Positions 43,210 to 55,109 of a stretch of DNA of 64,000 bases are shown in pieces. The translations under genes and the position numbers were made by a program. The stretch is taken from assembly GCA_015179045.1 (NCBI GenBank), contig WHUZ01000070.1, positions 248,001-312,000 on the forward strand. Reading direction: 5' to 3'. How positions within the stretch are numbered: position 1 is the first letter of the stretch; each line of letters opens with the position of its first letter. This DNA comes from Kalaharituber pfeilii (taxonomy: Eukaryota > Ascomycota > Pezizomycetes > Pezizales > Pezizaceae). The notes under the pieces are model-generated. The model searched no databases, was not told the DNA's origin, and saw nothing but the letters and a program-made list of their open reading frames with translations.

Positions 43210-46200
43210 TACAGTACTAATGTGAAAATTTGGTGGATCTTCCGTGCAATACAGGGATGTGAGAAATTTGACAGATCGTCTGGCTGTGGCTAAACACAAC
43301 CCCGGAAGCTGTTGAAGGGGTTGTGGGAAGCTGTCATTTGGTGGTATGATAGGCGGGTAGTCTCGTAACTAGGTAAGCGGGGTAGGCGCTAGCATACATA
43401 GACCGGAGTGGTGGTGGGGGCGACACTAGTCTGGTAAAGAGACTATCATACCAGGTAGGGCGACACGGTGGGGTTGTTGTTGTGGTGCCCCAGACTCGGA
43501 GTCACGTTTCAAACAACGAAATCATTAGCTAACTAGCTAACTACGAAACATCTCCGAATTGGGGGGGTGCAGCTCTGGACGCCAAAACCCCCTGTGCTAG
43601 TTTCTGAAAGTCATTGATCTGCTCCGGATAAGCACGGGATGGATTAAGGTTACCGGAGTTTGGAATTAGAGCCTTTTTCGACCTATTCTGATGAGTATCA
43701 TAACGTCTCATAAAATTAGCCACGGATATCGGACGTGGAGGTAAACACGCACTAGACCTCAGAGATGCTCACGTTTAGTTAATGACTTATTTTAACACGT
43801 GACTCTGATTCAGGGCATGGGAAAAGGATCTTTTTTTTTTTTTAATTCTGGGCGATCATTCACTGTGAATCTGTGAAACTGCGCCCATGGGAAGTCATCC
43901 AGTCTTGGAGCAAACATAACCCCACTCACGCGATGGGCTAGGAGACAGTGTGCTGCTATGTAAGAAATGATAGCAAAAACGCCGGCAGCCAAGCCAACGC
44001 AGAGGCCTAAAAATAGTTCTGGGCATGACAACAGCTATTCGCCATAGTGGGGTAGTGTCGTAACCAGACTAATAGTGGGGTAGTGCTGGAGGGTTGCCGA
44101 AGCAGCAGCTACTTAGCTGCTGAAGGTGCTATTAGATTAATAGCAGATGGGTGGTGGGACAAGGGTTCAGAGCACGGCAATCGGAGTCTCGCATTTTGAA
44201 GTCAGCCAGCCAATTCATTCTAAATGACAAGTCACATTGCCGTATTGTTTGGATGATCTACCAACTGCATTCCTGAATGGTCCCGCGTTGCATCATTGGC
44301 GACGCATTGGCCAATCGTGTTGATTGGTGTGTCAATCGGAACATCAGGTTCGGTTTGCTTATGCATACAATAGCGTTTTGATATGTACAGTAGTAGCAAT
44401 CTATGGGCTATATTAATATGTGGTGTCTACATGAAGAAACATTGATGACCCCCTTCCGAAAATATGGACTGAAGCTGACTTCAGCCTCACGTTTTGGCTC
44501 AACATACTATGGCAAAACCTCAAACTCTCATGGTCTCATGCCCAGTACTGTAAGTACATCACTCACGTGCGAGTCGTACCGTCAGCGGCTGGGCACGATT
44601 CTCGACACCCCATACACTTAAACAAATAAGAGAGCGTCCCCCCGTTTCATACCTTTATGAGTGGAGACATTTCGGCATAGAAAGTGAGGGAGATGACATT
44701 TTTATCTTTTTTAAATGTTGATGTAGTTATGCAAAATTACGAAATTGTGCAGTATTTTGTATCTACATTGTCTACCCCACCTTTGTCTGTGAAGAATTTC
44801 TGGGCATGTAGAATCAGGCAGAGGAGGGGCTTCTAGGAAATCTAGCGCTGATAAAGAGTTTGTGCACTAATATGGAGCTGCATCGTATATGGTCCGTACA
44901 AAATGAGAGGATGCTCGCCTGCGACGCTTGCAATGGGGGTAGAGTGTGCAGTGGGGGCAGGCCAGAGCATGTGATACTGCCGACCGGGGTTAGGGACTTT
45001 GGTGCTCTCACAGAATAGATTATGCTCTTGCGACTTTTGACATGAGTGCCGCTTGCGCATTTGCTCCCTTGACGGGGATCCGGCACACTTCCGGAAATGA
45101 AGACATTTCTCTCCACACAATTTGAATCATGTTCAAATGACTTCAAACTACATGTATAGCTAGGAAATATTGATAGAAACCTATTCCGCATCTCGGTTAG
45201 CTGGTTTGAAAATATTTCGTTGGGATTATATTGGCGACACACCAAAAAATATCAATATTAGGATGACAAAAAAAATCCAACAAATCCACCTTTACTTCCG
45301 AACTCTTGATTTTCCGCTACGATATACTGGAGATGTAGGTGCTTGGGGTGAAGTAGGGAAGAGCCGAAATTTTATGGAAGAGGGTGGTGTTCTGACAACG
45401 ATGGCGTGGATTCAATATCCCAGGGTCATCTATACCAGACTATGCTTCAGAAGGCTCTGAGGTAGTCTCGTAAGCTCTGAGGTAATTCTGACTTGTTTCG
45501 GAGGGGTTTTGACACATGTAGCAGCGCCGTTGCCCTTTTTTGCTGCGCTTTCAGATTTTGCCGCTGTTTCCGGTTCCTTCTTTTCAGCCACTTTCTTGAG
45601 CTTCACAACCATAACTCCGTCAACTGCCTGATTGTAGTAAGCCTAGTTTTGCCTCACACAACTGTTTCCACATTTCGCTTCATCGACCCCTGGTTAATTG
45701 CTGCTTGTATACCCACCATTGTCATTGCCTCTAAATCCTGATGTCGAGAGCTTAAGGAAATTCCTTTTCATTTCGGAGAGTGAGACCTCAGGATGGCGTT
45801 TAATGAAGTGAATGGTACCTCTTTTAAGTGCTGTTGATGTATGAAGAGTGCCGACACTATGAGAGGAAATTGTGCATTCTGTTGATACAGTTTTCCGGTA
45901 TCGTTTACTTTGGCGAGTGGTTTTCTAGGATTTTGATGGTAGACACTGCTTGCGCATCATCCAGATACGATGTTGGATTTTTTTTGGAAGTGAACCAAAG
46001 CGACCAATATCTAAAGACTATAGCGGATGATTACGCAGTGGCGTAAGTGAGAGGACAATGATGCCACGGTCTAGAAATTGACATAAGAATTGCCAGGTGA
46101 AATGAGGTGCATGACTGTCGAGAAGAAAGAGGATCCATGAGTTCGGATTAGACCTGTATCGTGAAACGGATGAAAGTCATTTCCAGATATGCATAATCCT

Positions 46201-46560
46201 TCCCTAACCCATTACTAGTTCATCCATTAGGAATGTTGCAAATTGGACCCACGATGGGAGAGTTCGTGTCATTTTCACTTTTGCTGATGAGAGGACACTC
46301 TGGGCTCAGCAGTACTGTACTAGCTTGCTGTTTGCACCATTTCAAAAATAGAATAGCACACACGACTTACGGTATGCAGTGTCATAATTCGTTTTGAACC
46401 AGCCAGCCAGATAGAGGTTGGGGACTCAACATGTGAGGCTGATGCCAAGCGTGTTTGTAGGTATTCTTGGTCTTATTGCGGGGATATGAACAATTGCAAC
46501 TGCGGAGTAATGCAAGACCATAGAGCGTGCGCACGAGAACACAACACCATTACTCACTGC
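43210..46560. other. Intergenic, about 3.3 kb without a recognisable gene
   Basis: Contains a poly(T) run at 43831-43842 and a fragment like the family B tail end near 44031-44052. A lysine-rich frame on the minus strand (45430-45612, KLKKVAEKKEPETAAKSESAAKK) cannot be assigned. Nothing else could be supported. Confidence 0.5.
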
Positions 46561-46569
46561 TCCGAAGTG

Positions 46570-46640
46570 CATAAAAGGCTCTTGACACCAATTCTCGCTT
46601 TCCTTACTCTGTACATCCGACAGTTTTGTGATTCTGCCCC
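46570..46640 (+). promoter_or_regulatory. TATA-like box and CT-rich initiator of the WD40 NLR gene
   Basis: CATAAAAGG at 46570-46578 is followed by a pyrimidine-rich stretch (TCTCGCTTTCCTTACTCTG) and the ATG at 46655. Confidence 0.5.
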
Positions 46641-46654
46641 ACTAGTCATTTAAG

Positions 46655-49600
46655 ATGGATAACCAGAAAGCTGGAGGTCCCGGAGGTCCCGGAGGTCCCA
46701 ACAGGGGGAGGAAATTTATGGATAAGCTACCGATCAAGTGAGCCTCCAAAAATATCTGCGCTTCATCACTTAGTTCCATATGCTAACCTCTGTGAATTGA
46801 TAGACATGCATCTAGACCGGATACGGGGGCTCGCAATGTCCCGACCCGGTCTAATGTACTTCGGCTTGCTAGGGATGATTTGTCCAGGGAAAGTAATGAA
46901 AAACTAGTTACACTTGGTATATATGGCCCTCTCATTGTGCGCTGAGGCCTTGTTAACATAAAGCTAGCACGGGATCAACGTCAAACAATTGAATGGACAT
47001 CAGTGCTTGCAGAATTTGATCAGCAAGTCAAGAATGACTATCTAAACAAACATCAACTGGAGGAATTTAAGCTCAACCTATATATTCCGGCAGAGGGAAT
47101 GACACATCCGCATGACAGTAATCGTTTTGATCTCCTGGAGGCTGTTCAGGGATTCCTTTCAGAAGCCGCACCACAAAAGGTTTGCTTTATTTCAATTGGT
47201 GCTTGTGGTCCCGCAGGACATTGCTAACATGTGTGAATTAAAAGGTTTGCTTGATTCAAGGTGCAGCTGGGTCTGGAAAATCAACGTTCAACCATCACCT
47301 TGCACGCCAGCTATGGTCTGAGTACGAGAGAGCTTCCAATCAAGCAACTGCAGTGGTTCCTGTATTCATTTCTCTCTTTAGAATGTATACATCTGGAACC
47401 CACCAGCGAGATTTAATAGCTGCCTTCTTTGCTATACAAGGTTTCCGTGAAGAGCAAATAGAGCTAGTTCGACATCAACGGCAGTTTGTGTTCATCTTGG
47501 ATGGTTATGACGAGATTGAAAGACAGGACCGCAATTTTTTTACAGCAAACAAGCTTGACTCGTGGAAAGCTAAAGTTGTCATTACCAGCCGGCCAGAATA
47601 TTTGCCCTCAGGGTATCAGAGCAAGTTTTACCCTCGTGGTGAGCCACAACTATTACAGGAATACTACCTTGCACCATTTTCGGAATCAAACATCCGGAAG
47701 TATATTTCGCAATACGTAAAGGCTAGACCTGGCCGTTCGATTGAAGATTATGAACACTACGTCTCGAATTCCGATATGTCTGCCTTAATCAGCAACCCGT
47801 TTCTCCTTTCGATGACTATGACTGTGAGGCCAGCTCAAGACACAGCTATGCCCAAGCGTGGGGATTTATACGAACAATTCATTGGTTATTGGATTGACCA
47901 GGCACATGAACGTTTGAATAATATTCAACTATCGAAAGCTGAGCGTAATGCGTATGGCCAGTTAGAAGAGAATAACTTCTCTTTCCAAGTACGATGCTTT
48001 TGTCAACAATTTGCACTAGCTCTCTATCGTCATCAGGTTCTAGAAGCCAGTTATGCGCCCCTTGGTATTTTCGCCAGTTCAACGCCACACGACCAGTCAG
48101 TTTGGAAGATTTATTTAGCAAACGATAATGACCAAACACGGATTTTGCGCCTTAGCTCACCACTTCTTCGACAGGGGGATTCCTACCGATTTCTGCACAA
48201 GTCGCTACGGGACTATTTGGTGGCCGAAGCACTTTTGCAAGATGCATCATTCAAAGAGTGTAAAGCCAATGCAATAATCAATGAGCATCATCTTGTCGAT
48301 GATCCTGGTGTTCTTGACTTCATCATCGAAAAAGCGTGGCTACTGGAAGACTATTTTTTGGCCTTAATAGAGCGATCCAAAACTGATGCAAGTTTTTCCA
48401 CCGCAGCAGCGAATGCAATTACAATTCTAGTTAGAGGAGGGAAGAGCTTTAGTGGTCATGATTTGAGGGGCATACGGATCCCTAGAGCTAATCTAAGTCA
48501 CGGCTTCTTTGAACGAGCTCAGCTGCAAAATGCAGACCTATCTCAGGTTCGTATATAGAACTAGACCTTATCACTCCTATCAAACTTAATTAGCTAATTT
48601 CATGTGGTGAGAAGGTTCGTATGCATCATACCTGGCTTAGAAAAGCAGACTTAAGTAAAGCTAGTATGAGCCTTGTATCATTTGGGGAAATGCCTTTCAT
48701 CCAGCTAGAGAGCCGCGTGAGTTCCTGCTGCTTCTCTCCTGATGGACACCTGCTTGCCTCTGGCAATGATCGGACTATACCGCTATGGTCAGTGCAGCGT
48801 CAACAAACTATCCATACCTTCCAGGGCCATAGCGACGCAGTACAGAGTGTCGCCTTCTCTCCTGACAGCCAGCTGCTTGCCTCTGGCAGTGATGATAAGA
48901 CTATACGGCTATGGTCAGTGCAGCATCAACAAGCCATCCATACCTTCGAGGGCCATAGCGACTTGGTACACAGTGTCGCCTTCTCTTCTGACGGCCAGCT
49001 ACTTGCCTCTGGCAGTCGTGATCGGACTATACGGCTATGGTCAGTGCAGCATCAACAAGCCATCCATACCTTCAAGGGCTATAGCGACTGGGTACACAGT
49101 ATCGCCTTCTCTCCTGACGGCCAGCTGCTTGCCTCTGGCAGTAGTGAGACTATACGGCTGTGGTCAGTGCAGCGTCAACGAGCCATCCATACCTTCAAGG
49201 GCGATAACAACTGGGTACACAGTGTCGCCTTCTCTCCTGACGGCCAGTTGCTTGCCTCTAGCAGTGCTACGACTATACGGCTATGGTCACTGCAGCGTCA
49301 ACAAGCCATCCATACCTTCCAGGGCCATAACGGCGCAGTTTACAGTGTCGCCTTCTCTCCTGACAGCCAGCTGCTTGCCTCTGGCAGTTATGATAAGACT
49401 ATACGGCTATGGTCAGTGCAGCGTCAACAAGCCATCCACACCTTCCAAGGCCATAGTGACTGGGTAACGAGTGTCGCCTTCTCTACTGACGGCCAGCTGC
49501 TTGCCTCTGGCAGTGATGATAAGACTATACGGCTATGGTCAGTGCAGCATCAACAAGCCATCCATACCTTCCAAGGCCGTAGTGACTGGGTATACAGTGT

Positions 49601-50609
49601 CGCCTTCTCTCCTGACAGCCAGCTGCTTGCCTCTGGCAGTAGTGATACGACTATACAGCTATGGTCAGTGCAGCGTCAACAAGCCATCCATACCTTCCAG
49701 GGCCATAGTGAGGCAGTAATTAGTGTCGCCTTCTCTCCTGATGGCCAGCTGCTTGCCTCTGGCAGTTATGATAAGACTATACGGCTATGGCCAGTGCAGC
49801 GTCAACAGGCCATCCATACCTTCCAGGGCCATAGGAACTCCGTACGTAGTGTCGCCTTCTCTCCTGACGGCCAGCTGCTTGCCTCTGGCAGTGATGATAT
49901 GACTATACAGCTATGGTCATTGCAGCGTCAACAGGCCATCCATACCTTCCAGGGCCATAGTGAGGCAGTAATTAGTGTCGCCTTCTCTCCTGATGGCCAG
50001 CTGCTTGCCTCTAGCAGTGATGATAAGACTATACGGCTATGGTCAGTGCAGCGTCAACAAGCCATCCACACCTTCCAAGGCCATAGTGACTGGGTAAAGA
50101 GTGTCGCCTTCTCTCCTGACGGCCAGCTACTTGCCTCTGGCAGTCGTGATCGGACTATACGGCTATGGTCAGTGCAGCGTCAACAGGCCATCCATACCTT
50201 CCAGGGTCATCACGCCTGGGTAAACAGTGTCGCCTTCTCTCCTGACGGCCAGCTGCTTGCCTCTGGCAGTGGTGATAAGACTATACGGCTATGGTCAGTG
50301 CAGCGTCTAGAAGCTATCCATACCTTCCACGGCAATAGAGACTGGGTACATAGTGTCTCCTTCTCTCCTGACGGCCAGCTGCTTGCCTCTGGCAGTTTTG
50401 ACGGTATCTATGTAGGGCAGGTGCAACTCAATGCAAGTGGCACGCTAGACAACCATCATGCCTCAGATATCCTCTATCTATGGGCAGCATCCCAAAGCAG
50501 ACTCGTCCTCACAAATATAAACATCCAAGGTGTGACTGGGCTCGATCCGCTCAATATCCGCCTGCTTCGACAACACCAAGCAATTGGACAGCCTGAACCT
50601 ACGGTGTAA
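46655..50609 (+). CDS. NLR-type STAND protein: NACHT, pentapeptide segment, WD40 repeats
   Basis: Exons 46655-46737, 46804-46906, 46964-47179, 47245-48546 and 48615-50609 all join in phase to give 1232 residues. The N-terminal about 130 residues (GGPGGPGGP repeat near residue 7) are not recognised. NACHT: Walker A GAAGSGKST at 140-148, Walker B FILDGYDE at about 217-224, a TSRPE sensor, and a winged-helix-like RFLHKSLRDYLVAEALL motif. A short pentapeptide-type stretch (ANLSHG, ADLSQ, ADLSK) spans exons 4 and 5. Fourteen WD40 units of 42 residues run from about residue 599, enough for two seven-bladed propellers; the last is degenerate. The layout resembles fungal HET-E/HET-D-type receptors, though the N-terminal HET domain is absent. 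The intron 2 donor (GTTACA) is weak and is the least certain junction. Confidence 0.87.
48700..50410 (+). repeat. WD40-coding 126-base tandem array
   Basis: Units read GHSDWVxSVAFSPDGQLLASGSxDKTIRLWSVQRQQAIHTFQ. Thirteen are nearly identical in DNA, with differences clustered after GH, after V and in the SxDxTI turn. Two units (4 and 5) lack one codon. Confidence 0.92.
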
Positions 50610-51029
50610 AGCTTATTGCAGGCATTGTAGGACACCGCCTGGGGCCTTAAAATTTTTCATAGCTTATTAGCCCCTCTATATAGCATACTCCAGTGTGGCG
50701 TTTTTCCCCTTCGTCTTGCCTATTCTATCTTTATATGCTTAACAATCAATGATTATACAATTGCATAGTAGCCTTTCTGCCATGTTCTACTTGTTTCTAT
50801 GTATTTCCATCTATTTCCACCATGTTCTCTTTCTACGTTCTGTCTCTATGTCATGTATTCCCCACGTCTTTATTTGCCACAGATATTTTTTATTACTTTT
50901 TGCACTTATGGAAGTATTTGATCATATAACAACCTGTGAGTTACACATTCTATTCCTTATTTGGCGATATTTACCTTCACTTTGTACCTGAGGCTTCAAC
51001 TATAAATAGGCCTCGAAAGGCCTTACGCC
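50610..51029. other. 3' flank of the WD40 NLR gene, no gene seen
   Basis: T-rich sequence with repeated TCTATTTCCA-like segments near 50790-50880. Confidence 0.45.
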
Positions 51030-51440
51030 TTCAGTAACCGGGATAACCTTCTCTCCTGACGGTCATCTCTGCTTGCTTCTAAGTAGCAGCTTTGATTGCA
51101 CTGTCCGGCCACCCGCATTACCAATGAGCGGCGCGGGCATCACATGTAGCTATCTTTGATATTTTTCCTTTATCTTTTTCCTTTATCTCTTATGTATCTA
51201 AACCCTCGCCATAGCCCTTAGGGCGGCATCCGAGTACTGATATTTAAAAAAAAAAAAAAATCACTATCCGGCTCTGCCCACTTCAGCATCAAGCAGCCGT
51301 CCTTCAACGGCCATAGCGACATGGTAAGCATTGTAGCCTTCTCTCCCAACGGTCAGCTACTTGCTTCCAGCAGCTGTGATCGTCCTGTCCGATTCTGGCC
51401 AGTTCAGTGTCAAGCAGCTCTCGGCACCTTCAGATGGGCA
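51030..51440 (+). pseudogene. Relic WD40 repeats, split by a LINE tail
   Basis: 51040-51109 and 51262-51440 encode decayed units of the WD40 array upstream (FSPDGH; MVSIVAFSPNGQLLASSSCDRPVRFWPVQCQAA) with frame changes. The LINE insert 51110-51261 (3' UTR piece, CGCCATAGCCC, TTA, GGGCGGCATCCGAGTACTGATAT, poly(A)) is flanked by CACTGTCCGGC (51099-51109) and CACTATCCGGC (51262-51272). Confidence 0.7.
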
Positions 51441-52258
51441 TTGAGCATGGTGCAAGCATTGGCCTGCATCAATTGCTTTCATGACAGAATCTCTTATCTT
51501 GCGTGGGCGAATGCTCCCAGTGTTCCTTATCTTGCAATAGGTAGCGGTGTAATGAAGGCTCAACAGCATCCACTGTCTTGCACCGGATACCGGTATCTAG
51601 AGCTGGCGGAACGAGCTCTCAAGGGCGGTCTCAATGGTCGAATGTCAAGAGGGGATCATAAAAGAAGAACAGTCAATTGTCCTGTCTGTGTGTGTCTGGT
51701 CTGTCTATCTGTCCATCCTTGCCTGCCTCTGCTTTCTCCTGTGCCCATACAGTCCTATCTACATCAATTTATAGACCACCTTTCACCTTCCAACCAAAAC
51801 TATACATCCACATCTCGCTTCTGATAAACTCGTTTCCTTAATATATGTACGCATCATCGTATGCCCGTACTGACAGCGTTTCGGGCCGCGTTTGGCCTTA
51901 TTCTTCCCATCGGTACTGTGGTCACCACCACAACGGGTTCCCATGGAATTGCAAGTAGAGTAGCATAGTAGCTGTGAGAGCCTAATCGCGGATGCTTATA
52001 CAAGCACAGGCACGGGCACGGGCACAGGCAACGGCTTGCCACTGACAATAGCGGCCCGAGTGAACTTTCAAGTGATTCATGGTCACAGTATCCTAAGTAT
52101 GATATTATATTTGCTACAAACCCGACTAACAGGATTAGGTCCATACGCGCGAGTTAATTATATTTAGAACGAAATTGCTTACAGCATCAAAGTTTTCTTC
52201 AATCGAGATGGACCCTACTGTTTAACTGAAAACAAAATGCCTCGCTGCTCAATGCCCA
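51441..52258. other. Intergenic, no gene seen
   Basis: One long frame continues from the WD40 relic to 51824 without similarity. A GGCACGGGCACGGGCACAGGC simple repeat lies near 52007-52030. Confidence 0.45.
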
Positions 52259-53495
52259 TTACAACTCGTCAGTAGGCATGGGTGGTGGCTGGTCGAGGAA
52301 GCCTGAAGCAGTCACTTCCAAAATCTCATCTCCTTCCACGGACTCCGCTGGCCCTTTTTCAGGCGAGGAAAAAGGCGTTGCCAGCGCTGTTGCCTCGGCC
52401 AACACAGCCATGACCCCACGCATTACACGCTCCAAAGCCTGCATTCCACCCTTAACTATATCCAACCGTTCGGATTCGCGGATCTCACCAGCATCCGACA
52501 CCTCCATGAACTGCCAAACGTACCCATCCGTTGCAATGCCATACACGCGGGGACTTGGCTTCCCACGCCGCTTGCGCCATGCGTACAAACAGCCCAGGTA
52601 ACCAAGGAGTTGCAGACGTGCCGCATCCAGCATCCCATAGTTCTTCGCCTCAATTACGTTGAGCAGAGAAAGCAGAGTAGGCTTTTTTTGTGCCGCGTGT
52701 GCGCGACGGTCAGCTTCACTTTGAAGGCGCGACGGGGTGTTGGAAATGCCAACTACGTAGTCAAGACACCCTGAATATAACTTACTTCCGGAGTCATATA
52801 GGCATGCGACCTCAGCAAATACTTTGATGGAGTTGTATTGGCTGGGGATTTGCTTGCGTGAGTGATGCTCCTCTACCAGACAGTCAACAACTTGGTGCGA
52901 GTAGCCGTCCTGTGGGCATAAGTCCATAAAATTAGCGCAACGTGCACTCACAAGCAATATGTGGGACATAAGGACAAACCAGCATGCAGATGCATTCTAT
53001 CAGCACCAGGTCCACCAAAGTGCGGCACATTGCCTCACTTGTCCGTCTAGCAGCATGCATGTACAAACGCAGGAACCTTTGGAGGGCAGGAGGCACTCCT
53101 GTAAACTTCACTGTTGCTTGGTGCATGTTGATGATTGTAATGTCAGGAATTGGTAGTAGGTACCTCTCGCGGTCTTCATAGTCGCATTCTGTAATCGAAG
53201 TCAACCCAAAATCATGGCAAATGGTACGTTCCGTCATGCTGGCAATTGGGACAGTGCGTGTGGCATCTTGTAGCGCGAATGCAGCCAGCAAGCGATCACG
53301 AAGATAACCGGGGGACACGATGGTCCGTATGACGTCGCAGATGTCGTCAACCATCAGGGCGCGTTTTCGTTTGCGGAAGGATCCGGAGGTTGCAGCAGTC
53401 GGTGTGGTTTCACTGGACTCAACATGTGCAGAATCCTCTTCCGTGATATCTTCACGACGCTGGGGAATGTCTGCCCCTGTAGTGGGGTTGTTCAT
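52259..53495 (-). CDS. PD-(D/E)XK nuclease-like protein
   Basis: Exons 53495-52980 and 52909-52259 give 388 residues. The intron (52910-52979) uses a GTTTGT donor, GCTAAT branch and CACAG acceptor. A nearer GTGAGT donor would create a stop at the join, so the first was preferred. The N-terminal third is hydrophilic with a basic patch (FRKRKRA). The second half has SGCLDYVVG (D near 222) and NVIEAKN (E and K near 259-261), then AARLQLLGYLGCLYAWRKRRG and YGIATDGYVWQFMEV, the strand-helix order of PD-(D/E)XK enzymes as in fungal and Crinkler-linked restriction-like domains. No partner gene is adjacent. Target and activity are unknown. Confidence 0.65.
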
Positions 53496-53666
53496 CTGGA
53501 AGGAGCGGTAGTGCCTGTCTGTGTGTCGAATGTGTCGACTATGTGGTGATTTAGCAAGGAGCCCCGCCGCTACGGTACGTTTTGGCGTGCCAGTTGACCG
53601 CGTTTTGATGTGGGCTTGGCATATCTATTTATTATGGAAGAAAGAAATTGTGCAGCACCATTACAT

Positions 53667-54010
53667 ATTATTCTTTCCGCATGTATTTATTTCGCCCATC
53701 TATTAATCTTTCAAATTGAGGTCACATATCGCGTGCATTCATTTCCACTTATTATTCTTTCGCGTGTGTTTATTTCGCGATCTATTATTCTTCATGTTGA
53801 GGTCAAATATCGCGTGCATTTATTTCACCGCCTGTTACTGTATTCTTTCCACGTGTGCATATTTCACGGTGAACTAATTATTCTTTCAGACTGAGGTCAC
53901 ATATCGCGTGTTTATTTCACCACCTCTCATTCTTTTCAGGTGTAGTTATTTCGCTGCTGGTTGTTCTTCCACATACTGCATATATGTATTTCACCACCTA
54001 TTATTCTCTA
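53667..54010. repeat. Degenerate tandem repeat, unit about 100-115 bases
   Basis: Three to four units share TATTCTTTC, TTATTTCGC, then GAGGTCACATATCGCGTG. It lies upstream of the nuclease-like gene. Function is unknown. Confidence 0.65.
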
Positions 54011-54378
54011 CATAGCTATATTATCTCACTCTTTGTTCTGGACAGGCCTGAATGGCCTGGCCTGGCCTGGACGGCCCGTTGGGAACACTGCTTGAATGTC
54101 AGAGGCTCAGAGCAGCAGATTAGGGATGTGCAGGGTACTTACATACTTAATACTAACCATCCACCAAGGAACCATTAGAAGGAAAAGATGAGGGAGCTGG
54201 TCATTCTGCATCCCTAACAGGTTGGAAGTTAGAGGGCACCTTGCGGCTCCGACTCCTTTTTAGCTACGAAGGAAAAACAATGAGCGCGGGCGGCTAAGCT
54301 CCCTACATTTAACGAGGCTTCGCAGTTCGGGCAGCAAACATCTACGCGTGCTCTTATAACCAATGGCTCTCCATCACC

Positions 54379-54790
54379 TGTCCCAACTGCGTTTCTCGGC
54401 AGCCTGTTCGACACCTCCTCCCACCTCCGAGAGCTCCCCACGAGAGTCCCTTCGCCTCTTTCCTGCCTCTCCCACCGCCTCTCCAACCGCTCCTCCAACT
54501 GCTCCTCCGACTGCCTCTCCGCCCATACCCTCCCATCACCTCTCTATAGCCTTCCCGACCGTACCACCCATCACTTTCCAACTGCCTCTTCCTCCCCCCT
54601 CCCACCGCCGTCTCTCACATCTCCCTCTCTCTCGCCTCCACCTCTCCTACCACCCCTCGTATCGTCCCTTTAATATCCTCTCCCACGGCACCTCCGACAG
54701 TCTCATTGACATCCTCTCCCACCCCTTCATCTCCTGTCCCCCCTTCTACCCCTACTCCCGTCGATTGCATAGCGTTAACATATAGCAGTA
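54379..54790 (-). pseudogene. Glycine-zipper-like protein relic
   Basis: The minus strand reads TVGGAVGEDIKGTIRGVVGEVEARE in one frame and GGEAVGGAVGGAVGEAVGEAGK in another, with at least one stop and one shift between. GxxxG heptads of this kind form membrane-spanning glycine zippers. The DNA is extremely pyrimidine-rich on the plus strand, so composition could mimic the pattern. Confidence 0.4.
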
Positions 54791-55109
54791 CTGACGAAAA
54801 GATAGGACCATTGTGACTGTGACAGCATATTCAAGGCCAACAAGGCGCTCATTTCCGCCTCACCCACTTCCTCCCTTCCCGCTTCCTTCACTCGCATACC
54901 TCCCTTTCCCCTCTGCGTCTCCTCAGATGGGGACACAACTTATTTCTTGGTAGGTCAACTATTTGCTTTTTTTTGATTCCTCATGTTGTTTTGTCCGATG
55001 GTTTATTCTTTTTCCTTATTCCCGTTAGCTAGCATTTGGAGAATTTATGCCAATCGATGGTATCTCCATTATGAGCGTCAGGGCGGCTTGAGTAGACGGG
55101 GGCTTTAAA

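Noticed and set aside
43812..44052. Possible second 3' transduction (poly(T) at 43831, family B tail-like end at 44031)
   Set aside because: The tail match is weak and no target-site duplication could be found.
45430..45612. Lysine-rich minus-strand frame as a histone-like small protein
   Set aside because: Short, no conserved motif, in a region of low coding signal.
48742..49719. Plus-strand frames (MIRLYGYGQCSVNKPSIPS repeats) over the WD40 region
   Set aside because: Out-of-frame shadows of the 126-base WD40 units.
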